Assembly (NCBI RefSeq): GCF_907164915.1
Contig: NC_061862.1
Location: 60,265,068-60,329,067, forward strand
DNA length: 64,000 nucleotides
Source: Impatiens glandulifera
Lineage: Eukaryota; Streptophyta; Magnoliopsida; Ericales; Balsaminaceae
Direction of reading: 5' to 3'
A program made the position numbers and the translations under genes. Shown one piece after another: positions 21,301 to 33,924 of this stretch (the stretch's first letter is position 1; the number at the start of each line of letters is the position of its first letter). The notes beneath the pieces are model-generated. The model did not search any database. It saw nothing but the letters and a program-made list of their open reading frames with translations, and was not told the origin of the DNA.

Positions 21301-24300
21301 GGACGTTTTAACAATATAAGTTCAACTTTTTAACTAACTAATATATATATAATGATGTTTAATTTTTAAAATGTCCGGATTGCCGAGTATAAGTTCTATT
21401 TTTTAACTAACTAATATATATATTTATATATATATATACAATGATGCTTAATTTTCAAAATGTATGGATTGTCGAGTCGAAAGTTGTAGTTAATTTTGAT
21501 ATAAATGTGATAGTAATAAAAAATGTATCACATTTTCATCGTAAATTTATTTTCTCGGTTTTTATATCATTACTCGTGCAAATGCATGGCTACATGCTAG
21601 TTAAAATAAAAGTTGGAGTTGAAGATTTATGTAGAGAAATATTGTTATGGGAATATAAAAAATTTAAAAGTGTAGTGTAGTGTATTTATGACAATGTTTG
21701 GAGTGAAATGTGGATAAGATCAAATTAAATGATGTATTTATAATGATGAAACATTTAAAAAGTCACACATTAAAATTTAATAAAAAAAATAATTTTAATA
21801 TTAATATAGTCGGGTATTGAGTTTGGATTTCGCACACTTATCATACTCAACCGAGTACGTTCTCCCCAATAAGCCCTAGTTTTAGAGATGACAACGAATA
21901 TCCTACCTGACAGGTAGTGAAGTACTCATCCCCGAACCCGATTTTAATTTCATTACCCAACCCCGACGAATATATCTACTCTTATCTCCATCCCCAATTC
22001 ATTAGGTAACGATCACCGAAAGATACTCCATTACCCGATTAAAAAACTTATAAAATTATAAATATTAAATAAAAAAATACAACTTTAATAAATAAATTTA
22101 AAATCAGTATTATCAAAATATTAAAAATATAAATAAAAACATTATTTATCTACCTACTTATTTTTTTTTAGATCTTGAAGATAAATTAGTATGGAGAAAA
22201 AAATGAACGAAAACGGAAAAAAATAATTAAAGATTAAATATAAAAAATGAAGAGAGAGCAATAATATTTTATTATTAAAATAAAAGTTGGAGTTGAAGAT
22301 TTATGTAGAAATATTTTTTGGGAATATAAAAAATTTAAAGGTGGAGTTTAATGTATTTATGACAATGTTTGTAGTAAAGTGTGGATAAGACCAAATTAAA
22401 TAGTATATTTGTAATGATGAAACATTTGAAAAGTCACACATTAAATTTTAATAAAAAAAATTAATTTTAATATAAATATAGTCGGGTATCGAGTTTGGGT
22501 TTCGTACACTCCTCATTCCCCGTACCCGACCGGGTACTTTCTCCCCAACAAACCCTAATTATAGAGATGACAACGGATATCCTACCTAACGGGTAGAGAA
22601 GTACTCATCCCCGAACTTGTACCCGACCGGATACTTTCTCCCCAACAAGCCCTAGTTTTAGGAATATCAATGGATATCCTACCCGACGGGTAGTGAAGTA
22701 CTCATCTACAAATTCGATTTTAATTTCATTACCCGACCCTGTCAGATATCTCTACTCTTATCCCCATCCCAATTCATTGGGTACCGATCACCGAAAGATA
22801 CTCCATTACACGATTAAAAAAACTTATAAAATTATAAATTTTAAAGAAAAAAACACAATTTAATAAAAAAAATTAAGATCAGTAATGTCAAAATATTAAA
22901 AATATAAATAAAAACATTACTTATCTTCATATTTATGGAGAAAAAAAAGAATGAAAATTGAAAAAAAATAATTAAAAATTAAATATTAAGAATGATGAGA
23001 GAGAAATAATATTTTGTTATTAAAATAAAAGTTGGAGTTGAAGAATTATGTAGAGAAATATTTTTTTGGAATATAAAAAATTTAAAGGTAGAGTGTAGTG
23101 CATTTATGACAATGTTTGGAGTGAAGTGTGGATAAGATCAAATTAAATTATGTATTTGTAATGATGAAACATTTGAAAAGTCACACATTAAACTTTAATA
23201 ATAAAAAAATAATTTTAATATTAATATAATCAGATATCGATTTTAGGTTTCGCACACTCATCATCCCCGACTCCGTATCCGACCGAGTACTTTCTCCTTA
23301 ACAAGTCCTAGTTCTAGGGATGGCAAACAAATATCCTACACGATGGGTAGTGAAGTACTCATCCCCGAACCCGATGTTAATTTCATTACCCGACCCCGAC
23401 GGATATATCTACTCCAATCCCCATCCCCAATTAATTGGGTACCGATCACCGAAGGATACTCCATTACCCGATTAAAAAAATTATAAAATTATAAATATTA
23501 AAAAAAAATACAACTTTAATAAATAAATTTAAAATTAGTAATATAAAAATATTAAAAATATAAATAAAAACATTATTTATCTAAATACTTATTTTTTTTA
23601 GATCTTCAAGATAAAATAGTATGGTGAAAAAAAAAGAATGAGAATTGAAAAATAATAATTAAAATTTAAATATGAAGAATGATGAGAGAGAAATAATATT
23701 TTTTATTAAAATAAAAGTTGGATTTGAAGATTTATGTGAGAAATATTTTTTGGGAATATAAAAATTTTAAAGGTGGAGTGTAGTGAATTTATGACAATGT
23801 TTAGAGTGAAGTGCGGATAAAATCAAATGAAATGATGTATTTGTAATCATGAAATATTTGAAAAGTTACACATTAAATTTTAATAAAAAAAATTAATTTT
23901 AATATTAACATAGTTTGGTATCGAGTTTGGGTTTCGCACACTTCTCATCCCCGACCCCGTATTCGACCGGGTACTTTCTCCCAACAATCCCTAGTTCTAG
24001 GGATGACAACGGATATCCTACCCGACGGGTAGTAAAGTACCCATCCCCGAACCCAATTTTAATTTTATTAGCCGACCTCGATGGATATCTCTACTCTTAT
24101 TCCCATCCTCAATTCATTGGGTATCGATCATTGAAGGATACTCCATTACCCGATTAAAAAACTTATAAAATTATAAATATTAAAGAAAAAAAATTATTTA
24201 TCTACATAACTATTTTTTTAGATTTTGAAGATAAATTAGTATGGAAAAAAATGGATGAATATTGAAAAAAAGAATTAAAGATTAAATATGAAAAATGATG

Positions 24301-24670
24301 AAAGAGAAATAATATTTTGTTATTAAAATAAAAGTTGGAGTTGAAAATTTATGTAGAATTTTTTTTTGGGAATATAACAAATTTAGAAGTGGAGGATAGT
24401 GTATTTATGACAATGTTTAGAGTGAAATATGGATAAGACTAAATTAAATGATGTATTTGTAATGATGAAATATTTGAAAAGTCACACATTAATTTTAATA
24501 AAAAAAATAATTTTAATATTAATATAGTAGCGTGTTTGGGTTTCGCAGACTCTTCATTCCGACCGGGTACTTTCTCCCCCTCCACATGCCCGACCCCAAT
24601 TTAAAATACTTGAACCGACTATCGGGTACCTACATGTACCGAATATATAAGTACTTATTGTCATCCCTAC
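18324..24670 (+). repeat. Head-to-tail array of a ~675-bp unit
   Basis: Each unit begins with a version of ctagttctagggatgacaac and the phrase acccgacgggtagtgaagta, and ends with cgggtactttctccccaacaagcc. Unit starts: 18324, 19000, 19678, 20347, 21884, 22563 (a ~97-base partial), 22660, 23316, 23999; the last ends at 24670 with tgtcatccct, the complement of the unit start. So an element with hAT-like terminal repeats (agggatgaca...tgtcatccct) seems to have been amplified internally. Adjacent units differ by roughly 10-15%; the first three look most alike. Open frames inside are short and not conserved. Confidence 0.85.
20736..21600 (+). mobile_element. Non-autonomous Helitron, 865 bp
   Basis: It starts TCTATATATATA, ends ATGCTAG, and sits exactly between host A (20735) and T (21601). 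Neighbouring array units preserve the uninterrupted site (ttttgttattaaaataaaag), so both ends are fixed to the base and there is no target duplication, as expected for Helitrons. A palindrome (cgtgcaaatgcatg, 21577-21590) lies just before the CTAG end as the terminal hairpin. The interior is two to three diverged copies of a ~290-bp block, each resembling the 5' end (taatttttaaaatgt). No Rep/helicase gene. Confidence 0.85.
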
Positions 24671-25344
24671 ATAGTTCTGTCTAGATAGATAAAATATCCT
24701 ATAATTATTTAACAATACTATAATGAATTTACATTTATACGAGTAAAGATATGAACAAAATATTATTTATAAAAAAAATAAATAAAATGATATTATTCAA
24801 AATTTTGAATTGGTTTTAATATGTTAAATTAAATTTAATTCAAATTTAATATTTCCTTATATTTTTAAATTTAACGAGTATATAAAGTTTTAAAAATATC
24901 TTAAAAAAATATAATACATTGCTGACTATCATATAAATTGACAACATAAATTATGTTTGAAGAAATTATGTTTGAAGAAAGAAAAATAGTTTTGAAAAAA
25001 AAATATTCATCAACATTGAATTTTGATCAAATTACCAATCTAGTTAAATATATTTTTAAGTTTTTAATTTAAATATTTTTATTAATTTTTTTTACAGTTT
25101 TTATTTTTATGTTTAACAAACATTTTTTATTTTTTTTATTTCAGTTTTTTTAATTAATAATATATTGAAATTGTTTTTTAAAGTTTTTAGTCAATCATAC
25201 AATATTGATTCAAGTCTTATTTTTGTTTTTAATAATTTCTCCGATTTTAAAAACTTAACATATTTAGTTAATTTTTTTTAATATATATATATATATATAT
25301 GAACATTATAAATTAAAATAATAAATATTTGTTATATTTTATGA

Positions 25345-25382
<38 letters not shown>

Positions 25383-26516
25383 CAATTTTAATACTAAAAA
25401 AATACATTATTAAAATATATTGCTCCCATATATATTATTTAAATTATATTTCAATTGTTAACCTAACCATTTCAATTCCCATCATACTTAAGCCTTAATT
25501 GTTGAAATAATTTTATAATTTTATATATATATTTTGTAAGTTACCTTTTGAATAACTATATATTATATAAATTTTTCATACATATACCAAAAAAATATAT
25601 AATAAAAATAATTATATCTCTTATCCTAATAATTTTATTTAATAATGATATATATAACATTATATACAATAAAAATAATTAAATTTCTTATACTAATTTT
25701 ATTTATTAAGTATAAGACAAATTGAATACATATTTTAAAATTATTAGTGTTAAATTTATTTTATTTTTTTTATTTTTTTTGTGTGCATCTAATGTGAATT
25801 TACCAGTATTTATTATAATGTTTAACTCAAGCCGACATTCTAACAATCGATCATACTGAATTATTATCCGTAGACGAATTATTAGGTTTTTCACCAATGT
25901 TTGCATTTCTCAAGCTGACATTCCTAACATTTCGATATACATTCTTGCTCCGGCTTCATCTACCAATATTTGCACACTCACATGTAATAATTACTTTTAG
26001 AGGGATTCTAATTATAATCTTAAATATAAAATATTAATACTTTAACCGCTAAACCACTCATATAACATTATTATTATATCCTAATTTTATAATTATATAT
26101 ATATTATAAAAAAAATTTATACTTATAAAAAATATAAATATAATAAAAATAATTATATCTCTTATCCTAATATTAAATAAAAATAATAATGATATATATA
26201 ACATTATTATTATATCCTAATTTTTCTTAATATATTAAATAAATTTATTAATAAAAATAATTTTGATTTTTATTTTTTTCTCTCTTATATATATATTATC
26301 TTAGTTAAAAATATTAATCTGCTCATTTATTTTTTAATATATAATAATTATATAACATATTTATTTATTTAATTTTATATATAAATATTTATATCATATT
26401 TTTTAAAACTAATTTTAAAAAAAATATTATATAATTTTTTTATGTTTTATATATATATATATATATATTAATTTATATGTATATAATATTCTTATTTAAT
26501 AGGTTTTTATTTATAT
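24671..26516. other. Very AT-rich intergenic
   Basis: Poly(TA) tracts at 25280-25300 and about 25344-25376. A less AT-rich island at 25790-26060 has no recognisable gene. Nothing else seen. Confidence 0.5.
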
Positions 26517-26525
26517 ATAAATATA

Positions 26526-26725
26526 GAAAAATGATTAGGTGAGGGAATTTGGTGAGGGAATTTGGTGATGGAATTACGTGGCATAATCTTATTCGCTGAA
26601 AAAATCAAATAATTTCTCTCTTTTCTCTCTCCTCCCACTTTAACCTTTTCCAAACCAATGAAGGTGATGCCACGTCATTCCCTCACCAAATTCCCTCACC
26701 AAATTCCCTCCCTCTATCACTCCTC
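26526..26725. mobile_element. 200-bp MITE, Mutator-like, 9-bp target duplication
   Basis: Both arms carry gagggaatttggtgaggga in inverted orientation followed by acgtggca. The element is flanked by ataaatata on both sides (26517-26525 and 26726-26734). A 9-bp duplication points to the Mutator superfamily. It has no coding capacity. The doubled gagggaatttggt within each arm is a feature of the family end. Confidence 0.8.
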
Positions 26726-26734
26726 ATAAATATA

Positions 26735-27833
26735 ATAAAAGAAGAAAACATGTATATAAAATTAATGATATATATATATATATATAATTTGTTAAATATA
26801 GTGTTTATAAAATTTTGTGTAAAATCTAAAATCTAAAATTTTATTAGTTTATTTGGTTAAAGAGTTTTACTTATTTGATTAGGTTGCAATTGAAGCATAC
26901 CTCTACCTATATTATTTTCAATACGTATATATCTAAATTAACCATAACTCTTAGATATGACAAACCAAACAAATTCAAATTAAGCGTTATTATTATTATA
27001 TATATATATATATTTATTGAATTGATTTTTTTTAATAATAATTTTAAATTCAATTTATTAATTATTATTTTAATAATAATAACATATAATATTTAATGAA
27101 TAAATTTAATATAATAATAAATAATTAAATTTAATTAAAAATAAAAATATTGAAATTTTATAAATAAATAAATATATTTTATAGTCATGATATTTATTTT
27201 AATTTAAAATATTTAATTTTTAGACACTATTATTGTTATTTGAATTAACATGGTAAATTTAAAATTAATATTTTATTAACCAAATAAATTTGAAAAAAAA
27301 TAATAAACTGAAATATCAAAATTCAACCCCTTAACATAAATACAAGAAAAGCAATAATTTGATTTAACATAAATACAATAAAACCAATAATTTGGTTTGG
27401 GCACTACAAATGTAGAATAAATATATAATTTTCTCTAAAAAAAAAATGAAAAAACACTATAATTTCACATAAAACTTACTTCTTAGACTCAAATATTGAT
27501 AGGCTTAAACTAATTTTTTTATACTTTCTTTTTTATAACTAAATAGGCATAATTTACTCATCGTTACCACTCCAAAGGTTTGAGCTGTGCCTCCTCTATA
27601 CTTTGAACTTTGTTTTTTTAAACAACAATATTTTCACACTTAAATTATTTGGTAACTTGATTTTACGATTTTATCTTTTCATATTTCTTTCTTACATTTC
27701 ATAAAACAATATGCTACAGTTGGAAAAAATGAATTAAAATTTTACAACATATTAATAAGGAAAAGGTAACCGAAAATTCCAAATATATTATTTAAAATAT
27801 CGACACAATATACTTATTCAATTGATTTTTTTT

Positions 27834-27836
<3 letters not shown>
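26735..27836. other. AT-rich intergenic
   Basis: Nothing recognised apart from a short direct repeat (aatttgatttaacataaatac-like) at 27310-27400. Confidence 0.5.

Positions 27837-27873
<37 letters not shown>
27837..27873. repeat. (TA)n microsatellite
   Basis: About 18 uninterrupted TA units, at the start of a block related to the Helitron at 20.7 kb. Confidence 0.95.
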
Positions 27874-27874
<1 letters not shown>

Positions 27875-28180
27875 GCTTAATTTTCAAAGTGTCCAGATTG
27901 TCGTTGAGAACGATAGTTAACTTAGATATATATGTGAGAGTAAATTGATATTTGAGTCGGTTTGTAGGTTGACCCGCCCATAAATTTGAAACAGTTAAAT
28001 TAAATTAAATATGGTATATATAAGTTTTAAACTTGCATACTAACAAAAAAAAATAATATTAATAACTCTTTAATCAATTAGCAGCTAATAAGATTTTATA
28101 TTTTAAATTTAACACAAAATATGATAAATTTAGACGTTACTAACCATATAGGTTCAACATTTTAACTAACCAAGTTAATA
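27874..28180 (+). repeat. Helitron-related dispersed repeat
   Basis: It shares with the interior of the 20.7-kb Helitron the order: cttaattttcaaa, gagtcggttt, gttgacccgcccataaa, aagattttatattttaaat, ggttcaac-ttttaactaac. It begins next to a long TA run, as the related 5' ends do. I could not find its CTAG end. Confidence 0.6.
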
Positions 28181-28458
28181 ATGATTTATATTTTAAATTC
28201 AATATAAATTTGATAAATGGACGTAATTGCGTTTATATAATTTTAAAATTTTGTATTAATTCCTTATAAATTTTGTAAAACCTATTTATTATTTTGTGAT
28301 ATATTTAAATAATAATAAATTAATTTGTTTGGATTATTTGTCTCCCTTTTATGAGTTTATATATAATATATATATACAAAATTATAAATTCAATTCAATT
28401 AAAGTGTTCATATTTTAAACTTGTGACAAATGTTCGAGTCTCTTTTATGAGTTTATAT

Positions 28459-28496
<38 letters not shown>

Positions 28497-28499
28497 AAT

Positions 28500-28960
28500 T
28501 AAATTCAACCATCAAAATTAGTGTAATGGTTAAAGTGTTCATATTTCAAATTTAATACCAAAATTCAAGTCCCAACTAGTATCGAATTTTAGAGTGAGTA
28601 ATATAATGATTAAAATGAAAATGATGATTCAAATTGGATCAAAATAAAATGCCCAAAATAAGGGTGTAATGTGATTAATAGTGATGAGTTTCTTAGTGCA
28701 TAATGTTCAAAGTGAGGGTAGGTGTTGGTCGATAATGACGAGTCGAATGGAGCAATATGTACAATGTGAGGGTAGAAGATGGTCAATAATATGACAAGTC
28801 TTGGATGAATTTGTTTGATTGTTTGTCTTCCTTTATGAGTTTATATACATATACAAAATTATAAATTAAATTCAATAATAAGAAGGGTATAACGATTAAA
28901 GTGTTCACATTTCAAATTTGTGCTCATGATTCAAGTCCCAACCAATACGGATTTTAGAGG
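28500..28960 (+). repeat. Two tRNA-like modules in AT-rich repeats
   Basis: At about 28512-28580 and 28887-28950 the phrase taatggttaaagtgttca, or its variant, is followed about 30 bases later by attcaagtccc. The order resembles a tRNA A box and B box (GWTCRANNC). Neither can fold as a full tRNA from what I see. They resemble the better-preserved module at 58.7 kb. Confidence 0.4.
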
Positions 28961-29205
28961 GGATATTATAAAGGTTAAAATGATGATGGTATATGTGGGT
29001 ACGATGATCGATTAAAGGAATGACCGAATTTTAGAGTGACTAATATAAAGATTAAAATGGGAATGATGGTTCAAATCAGATCAAAATGCCTAAAATAAGG
29101 GTGTAATGTGATTGATAATGATGAATTTGTTAGTGCATAATGTTCAAAGTGAGGGTATGTGTTGGTTGATAATGACTAGTCGAATGGAACAATATGCACA
29201 ATGTG
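28575..29205. repeat. Duplicated ~220-bp block
   Basis: The block with ccaaaataagggtgtaatgtga, then ttagtgcataatgttcaaag, occurs at about 28585-28800 and again at 29030-29210. The copia element inserted into the second copy, and the first copy shows the uninterrupted arrangement. Confidence 0.75.
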
Positions 29206-29210
29206 TGGGT
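29206..29210. repeat. Target-site duplication of copia element (left)
   Basis: tgggt, identical to 34424-34428. Confidence 0.9.
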
Positions 29211-29706
29211 TGTTGGTGTTCCTTGCCATTGTGGGCAGGTTTTAAATTCCGGGTAAACGGGTCAGGGTTTTCTTTTATGAAAACGGGTTAGAGTATAATT
29301 AATTTTTTTTGGGTATTTTTCTCATAACAGAGAAAGGTTGAGAGAGAGTGAATTACAGATCTAGGGTTTTCTTCTTCTTCTTGTTCTTTGGCTGATCTAG
29401 AGAGAGAGATTGGGGGAACTTTTGATTGTAGAGTAGTCCAATAATTCCTAGTGTAATCACTTCTTTCATTTGAGAACAAGGCATGTAAGTTTCTACTATT
29501 GACATTTGTTTGATTTAGTGAAACTTATCCCTCTCGTGGACGTAGGTCGATTTTGACCGAACCACGTATATTGTGTTGTCGTTTATTGCTTTGTGCTATT
29601 TCAATTCTTGGTAAATCTATTGTTCGTCATAGACGATTTGGAAACTGATTTGTTACAGGTTTGATTTCTAAGAATATCCATAGTTTTGCTGTTGCAAAAC
29701 CCATCA
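29211..29706 (+). repeat. 5' LTR of copia element
   Basis: It runs from tgttggtgttcc to aaaacccatca. The TATA region here reads gtataattaatt, weaker than tatataaata in the 3' LTR. An AG-rich leader with cttcttcttcttgttct follows the likely start site. Confidence 0.93.
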
Positions 29707-29707
29707 G

Positions 29708-29719
29708 TGGTATCAGAGC
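29708..29719 (+). promoter_or_regulatory. Primer binding site, initiator tRNA-Met
   Basis: TGGTATCAGAGC, complementary to the 3' end of the plant initiator methionine tRNA, one base after the 5' LTR. Confidence 0.93.
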
Positions 29720-29844
29720 AGTATTGATTGGTTATCTGTTTTAACATTGGAGCAGAGTGCTCTGCTGATTATTTGGCAAAATTCGTAGAAAAGATCAACT
29801 GGTTTCTTTGCTAGGTTTTTTTGTTAGTTGTTAAGGCAGTAATA

Positions 29845-32800
29845 ATGGGGAAATCTAGACCTGATATAGTGAATCTGAATGGTACAAACTACAAGCAATG
29901 GAAACTGATGATTAATGATCTGTTAGTTTTAGATGATTTGAATGAAGCAATTAAAAATGAAGGTGTTAGACCTGAGACTACAAAAGAGGCTGATTGGAAA
30001 AAGATAGATAGAAAGGTCTGCAGCTTTATTCGTTCCTGGGTTGGTGTAAATGTTGTGCACCATGTTGAGAATGAGACTAAGGCATATGGTGTGTGGAGCA
30101 AACTTAAAGCTCTCTATGCTGGGAGGTCAGCAGGGAATAAAGCAGCACTAGTACGAAGGCTGGTGAATCTGAAGTACATTGATAATAAATCAATTGTGTA
30201 GCACTTGAATGAATTTCAAAATATTTTGAATCAGTTGAGTAGTATGAAGATAAACTTTGATGATGAGGTGCAAGCACTTTTAGTTCTTGGATCTTTACCT
30301 GCAAGTTGGGAGATACTTATTATCACTCTCAGCAACTCAGCACCAAATGGTAAAGTCAACATGGCATTTGTCACCAGTTCCTTACTTGATGAGGAGAATC
30401 GAAAGGGGGATAAAACATCTAAGTCTGATATATTGGTGGCTGATAAAGGAAGATCAAAGGATAATAGAAGTGGTTCGAGCAGGGGCAAGTCTAGAAGCAA
30501 GTCTAGAGCTCCAAAGAAGGATGGTGCTTTCCATTATTGTGGCAAATTGGGTCACTGGAAAAATGAGTGCTGGAAATTTAAAAATGATAAAGCGAAGGGT
30601 ACAGTGAAACCTAGAGAAAAGAAAGAACAGAGTGCAGATACATCTGCTTATGCTTCAGATGGTGAACTGACATATGCTTCTAACTGTCAAGACTCCTGTC
30701 TTAGCACATTTTCAAATGAAACAGCATGGATTGTTGACACAGGTGCCTCATTCCATATTACTCCACACAAAGGTTACTTCCAGTCCTACAAAACTGGTGA
30801 TTATGGTGAGGTTCGCATGGGTAATAGTGGTGTGTCCAAGATAGTTGGTTTTGGTGATGTTAGAATCGAGACAAACATGGGCTGCTTCATGACATTGAGA
30901 GATGTAAGACATGTTCCTGATTTGAGAATGAATTTGATTTCAGCAGGTAAGCTCGATGATGGAGGCTACCATAATGTTTTCAGTGGTGGAGCATAGAAGC
31001 TAAGCAAGGGTTTATTGGTTGTTGCACGAGGTAAGAAATGTTGTTCCTTATACAAGACAAATTTGAAAATTGTCTATGATGTAGCATATTCTGTTGTGAT
31101 GGAGTCATCCTCTGAGTTGTGGCATAAGAGACTAGGTCACATTAGTGAAAAGGGGCTGAATGTTTTGATCAAGAGGAATGAGCTGCTGAATCTCAAGGAT
31201 GCTCATCTTGAAAATTATGAGCATTGCTTGAAGGGTAAGCAGAACAGAGTCTCCTTCAGTAAGTCAAAAGTGGAACTGAAAAAGAATGTCCTTGAACTGG
31301 TCCATACAGATGTTTGTGGTCCTATGAAGATTAAATCCATAGGTGGTGCTTCCTATTTTGTAACCTTCATAGATGATGCATCTAGGAAGGTTTGGGCCTA
31401 TGCTATAAAGTCCAAGGATGAGGTTGCAACAAGGTTTGAGGTCTTTCACAAGCTGGTTGAATGAGAGACAGGAAGAAAACTAATGAGGGTGCAGTTAGAT
31501 AACGGGGGAGAGTACATAGGCTCATTTGATGATTATTGCAAAGAGTAGGGTATTCGACATGAACAGACTGTGCCTAAGACTCCACAACAAAATGGTGTGG
31601 CAGAGAGGATGAACAGAACAATGTTAGAACGGATGAGGAGTATGCTCTCCCATGCCAGGTTGGCTAAGAATTTCTAGGCTGAAGCCATGAGCACTACAGT
31701 GTATGTGATCAATCGTTCTCCCTCCAAGCCATTGAATAATAAGTGTGCAGAAAGCGTCTGGTCAGGTAAAAAGGTTAATTATGACTATTTACGTGTTTTT
31801 GGTTGCAGAGCTTTTGTGCATGTTCCAAAAGATGAGAGGTCTAAGCTAGATGCAAAAACCAGACAATGCATATTTTTGGGGTATGGTGATGAAAAGTGGG
31901 GATACAGGTGTTATGACCCAGTTGATAAGAAGGTTTTGAGAAGCCGAGATGTGGTATTTTTGAAGATTAGACTATTGAGAATTTTGAAGATGGTGAAAAG
32001 CTTGATGCATACATACGTGACCTTTCTGGTCTTGAGTTGTCTCATGATGTTGAGGAGACAAGGCTACATGTAGCTTCAGACTCAGATAGTGATGATGATG
32101 TTCCTCAGGGTCAAGCTGTAGGCCATAGAAATGATACTAATACTAAAACTAATCTTGGTGATAATGTTGAGGTTGATTTTGATGTTCAACAAGAAGATGG
32201 AAATTAACAGAATCAACAAACAGAGGTACTTAGGAGGTCTACTAGGGAGAAAATATCAAGTTCTAAGTACCCTGCTACAGAGTATGTCCTTCTAACTGAT
32301 TGTGGGGAGCCTATATGTTACAAGGAGGCTCTTGAGGATGCTCATAAAGAAGAATGGATAGCTGCCATGGATGAAGAGATGAAGTCATTGCTGAAAAATG
32401 GCACATATGAACTGGTTCAAAGACCAAAAAACAGAAAAGTATTACAAAATAAATGGGTGTACAAGATCAAGCAAGAAGGTGATGATAGCAAGACAAGATA
32501 TAAGGCTAGGCTGGTTGTCAAAGGTTTTGGCCAGAGACATGGAATCGATTATGATGAGATTTTCTCACCAGTAGTGAAGATGACTTCTATCCGGGTGGTG
32601 TTAAGTCTAGCTGCTTGTATGGATCTTGAGGTTGAACAACTTGATGTCAAGACTGCATTTCTCCATGGTGATTTGGATGAAGATGTTTATATGGAGCAAC
32701 CTGAAGGTTACAATAAGAAAGGCGAGGAAAGTAAGGTGTGCAAACTTGTCAAAAGTTTGTACGGTTTGAAGCAAGCACCAAGGCAGTGGTATCTTAAGTT

Positions 32801-33878
32801 TGAGTCGTTCATGACAATCAATGGGTACATGAAGACGTCTACAGATCACTGTGTCTTTGTACAAAAGTTTGCTTCTAATGATTTTATTATACTTCTCCTG
32901 TATGTTGATGACATACTGATTGTTGGGAAAGACAAGCTCAAGATTGCCAAGTTGAAAAAGGATTTGGCTAAGTCTTTTGAGATGAAAGACTTTGGTCAAG
33001 CAAGACAAATTCTTGGAATGCAGGTCATTCATGATCGGGTGAAGAAAAGGCTATGGTTATCTCAAGAGAGATATATTGAGAAGATTCTAAAATGATTCTG
33101 TATGGACAAGGCAAAGCCAGTTGCTTGTCCATTGGCTACACACTTGAAAATAAACAAGACAATGTCTCCCAAGGATGAAGAGGAAAGACAAGAAATGTGC
33201 AGTGTTCCATATGCTTCAGCAATAGGCAGTCTGATGTATGCAATGGTCTGTATAAGACCGAATATAGCTCATGCGGTTGGAGTACTTAGTCGTTTTCTTT
33301 CAAATCCTAGTAAGACACACTGGGAAGCGGTTAAGTGGCTAATGAGATATCTTCGAGGGACCTCCAAATACGCTTTGTGTTATGGTACTGGAAAGACACA
33401 TGTTGAAGGGTTTTCTGATTCAGATATGAGTGGTGATATTGACACAATGAGATCAACTTCAGGGTATTTGTTTACTTTTGGAGGATGAGCTGTATCATGG
33501 CAGTCTCGTCTACAGAAATGTGTTGCTTTGTCTACTACAGAAGCTGAATATATTGCCATTACTGAATGTTGTAAGGAAATGAGATGGATGAAAGAATTGT
33601 TGAAAGAAATAAGCATTGCACAAGACAAGTTTGTGGTGTTTAGTGACTCACAAAGTGCTATACATGTGAGCAAGAATTCAAATTTCCATTCACGTTCAAA
33701 ACACATCCAAAGAAGGTACCATTGGATCCGTGAAGTGCTCGAGAAGAAGGAGTTATACTTGAAGAAAGTGCATACAGATGAGAACGGGTCAGATATGATG
33801 ACAAAGGGCTTGCCAAGAGGAAAGCATGAGATATGTTGTGCCAAAGCCGGAATGGTTCTAGCAGAAGCGTCACGATGA
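29845..33878 (+). pseudogene. copia gag-pol polyprotein, disrupted
   Basis: The frame starts at ATG 29845. Gag extends to about 30600 with a zinc knuckle whose first Cys is now Phe (FHYCGKLGHWKNEC). Protease has DTGAS (~30735). Integrase has an HHCC region with one Cys changed to Tyr, then the D, D and E catalytic residues (HTDVCG, LDNGGEY, AERMNRT). Reverse transcriptase has YVDDIL (~32900). RNase H has SDSQSA (~33645). Stops: TAG 30199, TAG 30994, TGA 31462, TAG 31546, TAG 31675, TAG 31968, TAA 32205, TGA 33093, TGA 33486. A lost T in the T-run near 31955-31961 shifts the frame. It ends with tgatga at 33876. Confidence 0.95.
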
Positions 33879-33910
33879 TGAATGTTTATAGCAACATTCT
33901 CCCATGGCTC

Positions 33911-33924
33911 AGAAGGGGGAGAAT
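33911..33924 (+). promoter_or_regulatory. Polypurine tract of copia element
   Basis: agaagggggagaat immediately before the 3' LTR; primes plus-strand DNA synthesis in this class of element. Confidence 0.85.

Noticed and set aside
23915..24157. 80-codon ORF in the 675-bp array
   Set aside because: Not open in the other units; a chance frame.
18313..24678. An 8-bp hAT target duplication around the whole array (tagttct on both sides)
   Set aside because: The phrase tagttct occurs before the first unit and shortly after the last end, but not in register with the inverted ends, and it also recurs at each unit junction; not accepted as a duplication.
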